A stretch of DNA of 30,681 nt, taken from Planctomycetota bacterium. GTDB taxonomy: Bacteria > Planctomycetota > Phycisphaerae > UBA1845. Where the stretch lies: the NCBI GenBank assembly GCA_024278775.1, contig JAJRSP010000135.1, positions 1 to 30,681 on the forward strand. The letters run 5' to 3'. The notes under the pieces were generated by a model. That model was given only the letters and a program-made list of their open reading frames with translations. It did not search any database and was not told the origin of the DNA. Made by a program: the position numbers and the translations under genes. The first letter of the stretch is position 1, and each line of letters begins with the position of its first letter. Shown piece after piece: positions 7,051-17,700 of the stretch.

Positions 7051-10000
7051 CTATTCGGCCGTAGCCACCCACGAACTATCGGGGCTCGGACCATACACTC
7101 TCTTGGTGTCGCTCGCGGGCACGGTACGAGGGCTGGGCGGACCATACTGGCTCGGTTTGGGACCGTACCGTTTGGGGGTCGCCGGTCGTGGATCGGATGA
7201 AGGTCGGTCCGACGTCTCGTCTTTTCGTGACGTTGGTCCCAACCCCGATTGGCTCGGCACGATCCGCATCCCCTCCATAAGCGGGCTTTGGAGTAAGCCC
7301 GGCTCAAAATGCAACACATCCCGCTCGAAGGCGGACATCTCCCGCAAATCGGCATCGTTGTTCAGCACATCGACGGTCAACACCACCAGAAGCTCTGTTC
7401 TGCGATGCGTGTCCCCAGTGGTGCGAAACAGTGCGCCAAGGTAGGGGATATCGCCGAGAATCGGCACCTTCGTCTCACCGGTGGACACCTGATCCTGAAT
7501 CAGCCCGCCAATCACCACCGTCTCACCATCGCGTACGGTCACGTTCGTTTGAACCTCGCGCGTCTGAAACACCGGGTTGGAAACACCCTCGGTCAGCTGC
7601 ACATTCTCTCCCGAGACGTTGGATATCTCCTGCGAGAGGTCGATGGTGACATAACCATCCGGGCTGATGTGAGGCGTCACGGTCAGCACGATACCAACGT
7701 CCTCCCGGCCGATCGTCGACTGCACCTGCCCGGAATCCGTCACGTTCGACTGCTGCACGATCGGGATCTGATCCGCGATCGTCAGCGTCCCCTCCTCGCC
7801 ATTACGCACGAGCAATGTCGGACGCGAGAGAACCTCCAAACGGCTGTTACTCTGCACCGCATGAAGCAAGAAGCCGAAGTCCTCACCCGTAATGGTAAAG
7901 TTGAAGCCCAAGCCGTTGCCTTGGGCATTGAGGTTGGAACCACCCACAAAATCAAAATTGGCTCCTTTAATGACACCGTTAGCGGCCAACGGCACGAACG
8001 CCTTTTCCGTAAACAGCAGGTCTTGTCCGGCGATCTCGACGCCAAGCTCGATATCGTCATTGAGCGTCACTTCCGCAATCAACACGGAGATGCGGACCTG
8101 CGGTTCCGGACGATCGAGCGCTTGAATCATGTCCATCGTCCGCTGATAAGAACGCCGAGACGTACCGACGACCAAGCTGCTGCTGCCCTGCTGAGTATCT
8201 CCTATCGCTTCGACCGATACCTGCCGTTCCATGCGACGCATGAGCGACTCCTGATCGTCCCCCTCACCCAGCACCGCAAGCTCCTGATCAATAAAGCCCT
8301 GCACCGCCGTGGCGAGCTCATTCCCATCGCGGTATTTCGCGTGATACACCTCCACCACGCGATCTTCGGCCTCCTGCGAGTCCAGATACCGAACCAGATC
8401 CTCTATCATCGTGACGTAGACATTCGAACCGGCCACGAGCAGCGTATTCGTACGAGGGTCGGCTGCGAACCGAAGCTCCTGACCAATCGTCGCCAGGTCG
8501 TCCGCGTTGACCACATCACCAAAAACCAGTTGACTCCTCGTCTCGCCGTCGGTCCCCGATGATTGCTCAAACAACCCGGTGAGCTGGTCCACCATGGTTT
8601 CCGCATCACTGTTCACCAGCGGGAACAAACGAATCTCAGAGGTGATCGGACGAATCTTATCGAAGTCCTTTATCATCGCCTCAAGCATTTCCATACTGCC
8701 CGCGGGGGCCATCACCATGAGCGAGTTTGTTCGCGGATCTGCCTGAATTCGAATGTCCTGCCGAAGCAGCTTTCGGAGCGTCTCCTTTCCGTCTACAGTC
8801 TTCTCCAAGAACGAGACGATGATGGCTCGTTGATCGTCTCCCCCGCCTCCCTCGTCGCCGATAAGAACGTCGTCCAGCAACTGAGCGAAATCATTAGCCA
8901 ACGCTTGTTTGAGCTGAATCACCTTCAACATCATCTCCACGGCCGGGGCCGCGGTATCCAGCCGCTCGATCACCTGGGCGATGTTTGCCATCTCCGTTGG
9001 TGACGCCCAGACGATGATCGAGTTCGTGCGCTCATCCGCCTCGGCGGCGATCACATCCGCACGGCCACTGCCGCTATCCCCCTGAGCGGGAAACAAGCTC
9101 TCCAGCTTATCCGCCACCGTCGGTGCCTTGGCCAACCTCAACGGAAAAATCCGAACTTGTTTGGCCAGATTGGACGGCTTATCCAGCAGCTCAAGCAAAT
9201 CAATGATCGTCACATGGTCGTCGCGCGACGCGCTGCAAACGAGGCTGTTCGACGATTCTTCTGCAAAAATCACAATCGGCGTTCCGGAGGCATCACCGCC
9301 CTCACGACGCGAGTCAAACAGTTCCTGCATACGCGGCGCGAGTCGCACGGCCGAACCGTGTTGAAGCGGATAGACCTTGAAGATGGCTGTCAGCGGACCG
9401 GCCTCCACATCCAACCGCTGGACCACATCAGCGACGCGCTCCATTGAATCACGAGGACCGGCCACCACCAGCGCGTTACTTCGAGGATCCGCTAGAATCG
9501 TCGGAGCCTCGAACGCCTCCGACTGACTGGCCAGCCCCTGAAACAACTCGTCCAAAGTTCCAGACAGTACCGCGGCATCGGCAAAGCGAAGCGCGAACAG
9601 GCGAATGTCGTCGATTAGAGGCAGGCCTTCCAGCGTCTTCACCAGGGACTCGATCTCCGTAAAGTCCTCTACGCTCGACGCGATAATCAGCGAATTGCTA
9701 CGACCATCGGCCACGACCACCGGAAGGTCTTCCAGCATTTCCCCTTCACGACGCAACGAGGCCTTGCGTTCCCACAGATCATCGATCTTTTTCTTTAGAT
9801 CATCGACCGACAACCGTTCACACGGCACGATACGTATCTGGTCAAAAAGCTTCGCCGGAATCGTGTCCAGTTGACGAGTGATCTCGACGATTTCCGCATA
9901 ATTTTCTTCCGATGACGAAAGAATCAGCGAGTTGCTACGGATATCCACCGTAAGGAACACCCGCTCACGCTCCAGAGCCGCCCCGGTGGTACCTGTCGCC

Positions 10001-11574
10001 TCCAAGGCGGTGATTCGCTTATCAAACAGCTCCGTCACGAGTTTCCCGATACGTGTCGCGTCGGTGTACTCCAGTTCCAACATGCGAAGCGGAAACTTCA
10101 ACGAGGTCATGGGCCGGTCCAACTCGCCAACGATCATCTCCGCCAACGACAACTGTTCCTGACGACCGGCGACTAAAATCGTATTCGTTCGCACGTCGAC
10201 GGAAACGGCCACATTGTAAGCGACGGCCTCTCCCGTCGCGCCGGTGGCCACTGCCTCGACACCACTACCATCCGGATCCGCTGGAAGGTTCTTTCCCTTG
10301 TCAAACATATTGTTGATCGAATCGGCCACAGATTGCGCATCAGCAAACGTCAACGGGAAGATTTTCACGCCGATCTCTTCTGCAATCGCCACCGCATCGA
10401 GCAGTCGAACCAGCTCGCCCATCGGCTTCACGTTATCCGACGCCGTCGCAATGATCAGGCTGCGCGTGCCGGCATCCGGAATAATCCGTGAGGGCTTCTG
10501 CAAATCAATAGCCGGCAATTCAATAAGCTCACCATTGGGGAGTGCCTTACTGATACTCAGACGTAAAATGGCCTCCTCCGCAGCCTCACGATCCTTGGAG
10601 GTCGCCAGAAGATCCGTAATCACCTGGGCGAGTTCGGCGGCGTCTGAATGGAGCAACGGGTACAGCGTCAGCTTCAGATCGCTCCACCCCGCAACCGGCT
10701 CCACATCGAGTTCATTGATCAACTTTTGAATCTTCAGCCGCTGTTCCTCCGGCGCGATCACCAACACAGAATTGTTCGCACTATTGGCGACGATCTGAAT
10801 CTCCGCTTCCGCGCCGGTCTTGCCGACACGCGCGTTGATACCACGAAGGATGTCTTCCAACTGCGCGGCGACATCCGACGCCTTTAAGAACTTGATCGGA
10901 AAAACCAGTTGCTCGAACTCAGGAAGCTCTTCCGCCTCATCTACCTGCTCGATCACTCCAATCACGAAATCGATGTCCTTCGGCAAAGCGGAAACCATGA
11001 GCACACCGGCCGATAGTGCTGTCACCGAAAGATCATCAATGGCACGCTGATTTGCCTCACCCAACACGTCGCGCAACGGCTGCTCGATTGAACGGGCGAT
11101 CTCGTTGGCATCGCGTTTGTACACGCGCACAATCTCCAGGACTTTTCTCTCAGCACCTTTGTCCAATAACGTAATCAGCAACTCGATCGCTGATACGGCT
11201 TCCTCCGGGCCTTGGAGGATCAATTGGTCTCCCACCGTCTCGAATTGGACCTCCGCACCGATGAGGCTACTAAAGATAGCCGGGTCCAACCCGGACAATA
11301 TATCTTCCAGCTTCGTGTCGGCGGCATGCCCCGCACGCTGATCGATGGAGTCCGCATCGGTGGGAACTTGTTCGGCACGATCCGTTGAACCCTCACCCGA
11401 TACGTCGCGGGCCGGAGCCTCGCGGTTCGGACCCTCGCGATCCTGCCCGAGCGCTGTACCACCGGCAAGTCCTACCACGAGCGCCATCAACACCACCCGA
11501 GCCGAAGCCGCCGGTACAGAACGAGCCCGAACAAAAAGCGCCACACGCCGACAAGGCGAACACTTAGTGACCAT
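7051..11574 (-). CDS. gspD: Type II secretion secretin GspD with expanded N-domain array
   Basis: A 1507-residue outer-membrane channel protein; typical GspD is about 650-700. A signal peptide (VVLMALVVGLAGGTALG) is followed by a D/E-rich linker. From about residue 60 to 1150 come roughly twelve N-type units, each about 75-100 residues and carrying variants of DPRTNSLIV, a helix ending in LD, and a YPL..ADA.. strand-helix. The secretin pore domain covers about 1155-1408 (ISVLIAEVTLNDD, LSRPTLLVRNGEEGTLTIAD, VPILGDIPYLGALFR, LLVVLTVDVL). The last 90 residues are a Pro/Ser-rich tail with three YGP motifs. The ATG at 11574 is favoured because AAGGGA lies about six bases upstream; an in-frame ATG at 11625 gives an unlikely 17-residue extension. 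Confidence 0.93.
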   Translation of the reverse strand: MVTKCSPCRRVALFVRARSVPAASARVVLMALVVGLAGGTALGQDREGPNREAPARDVSGEGSTDRAEQVPTDADSIDQRAGHAADTKLEDILSGLDPAIFSSLIGAEVQFETVGDQLILQGPEEAVSAIELLITLLDKGAERKVLEIVRVYKRDANEIARSIEQPLRDVLGEANQRAIDDLSVTALSAGVLMVSALPKDIDFVIGVIEQVDEAEELPEFEQLVFPIKFLKASDVAAQLEDILRGINARVGKTGAEAEIQIVANSANNSVLVIAPEEQRLKIQKLINELDVEPVAGWSDLKLTLYPLLHSDAAELAQVITDLLATSKDREAAEEAILRLSISKALPNGELIELPAIDLQKPSRIIPDAGTRSLIIATASDNVKPMGELVRLLDAVAIAEEIGVKIFPLTFADAQSVADSINNMFDKGKNLPADPDGSGVEAVATGATGEAVAYNVAVSVDVRTNTILVAGRQEQLSLAEMIVGELDRPMTSLKFPLRMLELEYTDATRIGKLVTELFDKRITALEATGTTGAALERERVFLTVDIRSNSLILSSSEENYAEIVEITRQLDTIPAKLFDQIRIVPCERLSVDDLKKKIDDLWERKASLRREGEMLEDLPVVVADGRSNSLIIASSVEDFTEIESLVKTLEGLPLIDDIRLFALRFADAAVLSGTLDELFQGLASQSEAFEAPTILADPRSNALVVAGPRDSMERVADVVQRLDVEAGPLTAIFKVYPLQHGSAVRLAPRMQELFDSRREGGDASGTPIVIFAEESSNSLVCSASRDDHVTIIDLLELLDKPSNLAKQVRIFPLRLAKAPTVADKLESLFPAQGDSGSGRADVIAAEADERTNSIIVWASPTEMANIAQVIERLDTAAPAVEMMLKVIQLKQALANDFAQLLDDVLIGDEGGGGDDQRAIIVSFLEKTVDGKETLRKLLRQDIRIQADPRTNSLMVMAPAGSMEMLEAMIKDFDKIRPITSEIRLFPLVNSDAETMVDQLTGLFEQSSGTDGETRSQLVFGDVVNADDLATIGQELRFAADPRTNTLLVAGSNVYVTMIEDLVRYLDSQEAEDRVVEVYHAKYRDGNELATAVQGFIDQELAVLGEGDDQESLMRRMERQVSVEAIGDTQQGSSSLVVGTSRRSYQRTMDMIQALDRPEPQVRISVLIAEVTLNDDIELGVEIAGQDLLFTEKAFVPLAANGVIKGANFDFVGGSNLNAQGNGLGFNFTITGEDFGFLLHAVQSNSRLEVLSRPTLLVRNGEEGTLTIADQIPIVQQSNVTDSGQVQSTIGREDVGIVLTVTPHISPDGYVTIDLSQEISNVSGENVQLTEGVSNPVFQTREVQTNVTVRDGETVVIGGLIQDQVSTGETKVPILGDIPYLGALFRTTGDTHRRTELLVVLTVDVLNNDADLREMSAFERDVLHFEPGLLQSPLMEGMRIVPSQSGLGPTSRKDETSDRPSSDPRPATPKRYGPKPSQYGPPSPRTVPASDTKRVYGPSPDSSWVATAE

Positions 11575-11664
11575 TGCCATTTCCCTTATGGTCCATGTAC
11601 TTCTTATGCCGTTTGTGTCATCCATGACTCCCGGCTACTCCTTACAGGAAGGTCACGTGCCGGA

Positions 11665-11699
11665 CCGCCCCGGCAGTGTACCCGATCCCGACCGGGCGG
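11665..11699. repeat. GC-rich inverted repeat upstream of gspD
   Basis: CCGCCCCGG (11665-11673) pairs with CCGGGCGG (11692-11699) with a single bulged C and an 18-base loop, in the gap between the giant N-domain gene and gspD. No T run follows on either strand, so it is not a standard intrinsic terminator. It could be a messenger RNA processing or attenuation element between two genes needed in different amounts. Confidence 0.35.
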
Positions 11700-11758
11700 C
11701 AACAACATTCCTTCTTTGCTACCAGAACACCCGTCCACCCGCCTGTTACTTCTACCAC

Positions 11759-14700
11759 CTAGCGACCACGTGGACGCGAGCTTCCGCTGCGATTCCGACT
11801 ACGGTTCCCGGAGCTTCGCCCACTGCGGTTACCGGTATTGCGCCTGCTCCGGTTGGCGGAACTTCGACCGCCTCGACCGGCGGAGCTTCGTCCGCCCCGG
11901 CTGGCGGAACGTCGCCCGCCCCGATTTCCACCGCTGAGGCTTCTTCCCGAAGAACGTCCACGACCACCGGAGCGGATCCCCGTCAGTTGGTCGATCAACG
12001 GTTGGATCTCATCCATCCTCAATTTGGTCAAACGAATGACGCGCGTCGCCCGTCCGCCGGACGGACCCAACTTCTCCATCGCTGCGGTCAGCTCTGAGGC
12101 CGCGTCAAACAACGCCGGACTACCCGACACGATCAACGAGTTCGTCCGCGTATCCGGCGTAACGGTGATGCTGGGGATCTTAGTCCGGGCCCCGCGACCG
12201 GATCCAGATCCGGAGGGTGCCTGCGCCATCGCGCCGTCGTTCACGCTCAACTCAACTTTGTCGGCAAGGTCACGCACATTGATGCCCTGAGCAACTTGTA
12301 TGATTCGATAGTTCGGCTTGTCTGCACGTTCCGGCGTATCCAACTCCGCCACCACGGATCGTATCGCCGAAAAATCCTTCGAGCTCGCCCGCACAATTAG
12401 CGTGTTGGGTTCGTTGGCCGTAATCACCGGCGGCTGCTCATTGCGACGCCCGCCGCGCCGTTGTTCCGAAAAAAGTTCTTGCAATGACGGAAGCACCTGT
12501 CCGACCTTCGTGTGCTGAAGCACGATCACCTGCGGCACCGCACCCTGCTCACCCGCCTCATCCATTTCTCGAAGCTGAGCCTCAATGCGATCGACCTCCG
12601 ACTTCGTCCCCGTCACCAAAATCGCATTGCTCTGTGGTAGCGCCGAAAGCCGGACATCACCCACCAGCTCTTTCCCACGACCGCCGCCCGTCTTCATCAG
12701 GCTTTCTTGCAATGCCTTATGAACCTCGGCCGCGTCTCCGTAGAGCAGCGTCACCAAGCGGGTTTCACCGCCCACCATGGCACCGTCTTGGTCGAGCTCG
12801 GCCACCACCGCCGCAATCTCCTCATAATCCCTTGCTTCGCATTTCACGAGAATCGCCTTGGCATTCTTCACTGCGGAAATTGATATCGCCGGACCTTGCG
12901 TTCCGCGACGAGGCGCGTTCCTCACAAAGATTTCATTCAACGTCCGTGACACATCGTCGGCATCGGCGTTGTCTAACTGCACCACATGAACCTTCTGCTT
13001 GGTCGCGATGTCCGGTTCCACATCGAGTTCGTTAATGAGCGTGTCTATCTCCGCGTGCTCGGCCTCGTTGGCCGAAACCAGAAGCGCATTCGTCGCAGGA
13101 TCCGGAGTAATCGTCACCGGTTGTTCACCACGACGCGTCGAACGGCGTCCGCGGTACACCCCCTGAAGCGACTTGGCCACATCCTCTGCATTCGCGTGGT
13201 CCAGCTTGTAGGTTCGCAACTCCTTGCTCATCGTGGATTCCACGTCGGTCTGCTCTACGAGCCGGCGGACGATCTTGTGATTCTTTGCCGACGCGGTCAC
13301 CACAAGCGACTGCGTGGCCCATTCGACGGCCGACGTGACCGTCTCTGAGGGGCTCGGTTGTGAACGGCGATCCCAGCGAAACATATTGAGCACGACCGAG
13401 TTGAGTGCCCCGGGGTCTGCATACCGCAACGGATAGACCTCCGTCGTGCGCTCGGTACCCAACTCCGGTTCCACGTCGATGGCACTAAGCAACTCTTTGA
13501 TCTCGATCAGCTCATCACTATTGGCGAAGGCAATCACCGTGTTTGTCTTCGCATCTCCTACAAAGGCGGGGCCGCTATCGCCGCGCCGATGCACCCCGGC
13601 GTTACGAAACACCTGCGTCAGCTTGTCTGCGATCTCGCTCGCGTTGGCATAGGTCAACCGGATGACCTCCCGCTTTCGCTGTCCCAACGCCAACGTGTCA
13701 TCATCCAACCCCTCGATAAGCTCACGGATCACAGCATGGTTTTTTTCGCTCGCCGATACCACCACCGACTGCGTCGCCTGTTCCGCCACAGCCGTAATCA
13801 CCTCACCGGATACCACGGCCGCATTACCGCCACCAGACGTGCGCGAACGCGCCCATTGGTTGATGATGCTTACCACACCATTCGGATCCGCAAACTTCAC
13901 CGGGTAAATACGAATCACCGTCTCGACCTCGGTTTGCGCCTCCAGCGGATCCACAAATAGCTTTTTGATCTCATCCACCTGTGCCTGAGTGCCACGAACA
14001 ATCAACGTATTCGTCGAGCGATTCGCCTCTGCCGCCGGAGGGTTTTCTCCCTCCGGAAGTGTCCGGCTACTCCACAGGCTGTTGATGTTCTGCACCACCT
14101 CCTGCGCATTGGCCGTCTTAAGTGACACCATCAAAAAACCCGGCGGACTCATGGCATTGGCCGGGGTATCAAACTTCGGAATGTTTTCTTCCAGAAACCC
14201 AAAAATCCCGGGACTCCCCAACACCACCAGCGCGTTCGCCCGTTCGTCCACCTCAACGCTGAACGCCTCCATATCGTTCGCGGCCGAACCGAGCCGGCGC
14301 AGGTAGTCTGTGACCAACTTGGTGAGCTGCGCGTGAACCTTCTTGGCATCCGCATATTGCAGTTGGAATACGCGAAACTCGAAACCGATCGAAGCCGGTG
14401 AATCCAACGTCTTCGCCAGCGACTCGATCTCTGCAAACGTCTCGTCATCAGCGCGGACAAACAGACGCTTCAGACCATCGGCGGCTGTGATCGTAAATCG
14501 TTCGGTCGTTGCGCCGCGTCCTCTCCCGCCACGAGATTCGCCGAGCGCATCCGTGATGGCGTCGGCCACTTTACTCGCCGAAGCGAACTTCAACGTCACA
14601 AAGCGGAGTTTCGTCTTATCTTCTTGCTCCGCCTCCAGCCGTCTCACCGTCTTGAGTACCTGCTCGCGCATCGCGGGCGACACGCTCATGAACAACACCC

Positions 14701-17700
14701 GTCCGCCTTCCTCACCGTGGAACCGTGCCGTGCGGGCTTCCCCGGTACCGGGCTTGCCACCGCGACCGGATGAACCCGTCTCGCCGTAGAGTGTGCTCAA
14801 CGTTTCGGCAATCTGTTTGGCATCGCCACGGGTTAACGTCACATCTTCCCAGTTCATCTCCTCGCCGGCCGTGTCAAACCGGGCCACAACGTCATCGATC
14901 TCGACAAGTTGATCTTTCGTCGCCTGAACGGTCAGAAGATTGAGCCTTGCGTACGGTGTAAAGCTCGGTGTGTTCAAAGACCCGCCACCCGTCGCACTGG
15001 ATTTCCCGCCCCGGCCACGGGGAGACGTGCGACCGCCCCCCTCTGCTTCGGCGAATTGCAAAGTGAGGTACTCGGCAAGTTCTTCGGCACCGGCGTGCTT
15101 GAGTTCATAGTACTTGGCCACACGTTCGGGAATGTCGTCATTGTCAAGCTGTTTGATCAGCTTGCCAACAAAATCAATCGCAGCCTTGGGTGCCATCACC
15201 ACAATCGAGTTCGTCTGCTCGTTTGCGGAAATGCTGATGTCATTCGGGTCCACGCCAAGCTGGCCGGTTCCGCCGGCAATATCTTCCATGATCGTCTGCG
15301 GTAGCTGCGATCCAGGTCCGGAAGACGGTGCCTGCCCCCCCCGTCGCGTGTTACGCCGTGCCCCTTTGGTTTTCACGGGTGAGTCGAGCCCGAGAATCCG
15401 TGTCAGTAGTTGCTCCACATCAGTCGCATTAAGACGCTTAAGTTGAAACGTCTTGAGTTGACTGTCGATGGGCTTCGGTCGATCGATCGTAGCCAACAAC
15501 TCCTCGATGATCGGAAACTGACTCGTTTCGGCACGAATAATGAGCGCTCGGTCTCGCTCGTTCGGATAGATCCGCACGGTGGCGGTGGGTAGCTGGGGGA
15601 CTTGTGGCTGTTGGCCCTGCGCGGGCTGTCGCGGCCCTTGTTTTCCCTGCTTTCCCTTCTGTTGCTGTTGCTGTTGACGTTGCTGCAACTGCTGCTGGCG
15701 TGCGCGCTGTTGGGCGGCCCGCTGTTGTTGCTGAACCATTTGTCGTTGTTGTTTGGTCGCGTTGAACATCTCCTCCAAGATGTCCTTGGCCGTGTGAACG
15801 TCCACATAGCGCACCCGGTAAATACGAATATCCGGCTTGACCGGGAAATCCTTGGTACCCTCTTGGATTTCCTCGATCCAATCGGGAAGCTCACTCACGA
15901 CAATGGAGGCCCCTTCCACCACCAACACGCCGCGCTCCGAGTCATAGTAGACATCCAGCTTTTCACCTTTGGGTGCTTTGGGTTTCTCTCGATCCGTTTG
16001 GATTTCTCCCTGCGGCACCGGCGATCGCTCCTTCTTGCGAGACGAAACGGGCGGGTTCTTGGATAACTGCTCCTCGAGGAAGTCCCGGGGCCGTTCCTTC
16101 GGAGACGGTTTCCGACGAGCCGAATCTTTCGGGGAGGCGTGTGCGCCCGCACCGCCCTTTTTCTTCGAAGCGACCGGACCCCCTTCGGCCGTAGCAACCA
16201 GATCGGATAGCGCCGTCGCCATCACAAGCGGTATCACGCATGGATGAGACTTCGGCTTAGAAAACGGTCGCAGCCGCTCCAGCCCCAAATCCTTCGGTTT
16301 TTCGGTGATGTCCTTGATGACGATCTGATAATCCGAGTGCTTGGCCTGGAGCAACTCCGCCAGTTCCTTCGCACTCAACCCGGCCGGCACCGGAAAGGAC
16401 GACGTCACGACGCGCGCATCTTCCGGTGATAGCTTGTCAACGTAAGAAGTGATCAGGGTACGAATCTCATCAAAGCGGGTTTCGTCGGGATACTTGATAA
16501 TCAACGAGTCCCCGAACAGTGCCGACTCCACCTTGGGTACCTCGTCGGATGGCTCCCACACTTGTGACAACAAGCTGTCCAATTCCCAACTCGCCTCAAA
16601 CGCATCACGGTACTTGAGATCATAGACAAACATCGGGATGTCACTGGCTGACATGCCCAAGCCGCTATCGGGGTCGTCCGGATCCGGCGCTCTGTTGAAT
16701 CGCTCCACGATCGACTCGACCTCGGCCATGCGCGTTTCACTCGTGGCTACGAGCATCGTGTGGGCGACGAAATCCGCCTGAATGTACACGCTGCTTCCGT
16801 TGTACGTCTTCGTCGCCAGGAAATCCTCCCCGTCATCATCATCGCTGATTTTTCGACGCGGGGTATGCGCATTCCGTATCGGCGGAGCCTGGGGATCGGG
16901 CGTATCTACCACGCTCATCACGAGGTCGATCAAACGCTTCAAATCCGCGTATTCGATGGAAAACACCTTGATCTCTCGTCCCCGCGACGACATCTGATCG
17001 AGGTGTTCAATCCATTCGATCGTTTGCTCTACTTCCTTCTTGGTGCCGTGCAGTACCACCGCACCACCGCCGGGAGCCTCGGCAATCGACAAGGTGGGCG
17101 TCGTCATGGCCGATGTGGCTGCCGAAGCACCCTTACGAGCGCCGCCGCGACGACGAACGCCCCCCCCCATTAACTCCGTAATGGATTTCACCATGGAGGC
17201 CGCGTCGGCGTTTTTCAGCTCGACCGTTTGGAACGTAGTATCTTCATCCACCGGTGTATCGAATTCGGCGATCAACCCCTTGGCGAAAGCGATGATCTTG
17301 GCCGGTGCCGCAATCACCACACGGTGGTTGCGTCCATCCGGAACGAAGTAATACCGCTCGGCGTAATGGGATTTTTGAATCTTTCGCTTGCCTCCCGGTT
17401 TCGCCACGCCCGAGGCACCGGACGCACCCGGTGACTCACTCAGCTCACCGCTCGCCACCCACTGTTGCACCTGTAACGCCAACAGCGGTTCGACTCCCGC
17501 AATCACTTCCTCCGGATCGGCATAGCGCACCGGCACGTACGCCACTTCTACCGGATCAATCTCCACATCACCGCGCAGCACGGTCAAAAGCTCTTCGATC
17601 TGTTCAAACTCCGGTGTCTGCGCGATGACCACCATCTGGTGAGACGCGGGCTGCGGAATAAAACGCGCATCTTTGATCCCCCCCGCCACGCCGGGCGGCT

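Noticed and set aside
7309..8562. Open frame of 417 codons on the + strand inside gspD
   Set aside because: It is antisense to the conserved secretin core, has a His/Arg-rich translation and lacks a ribosome site.
11831..11926. Repeat series that at first glance suggests a CRISPR array
   Set aside because: Units are contiguous 24-mers without spacers, in frame within a coding sequence, so it is a coding minisatellite.
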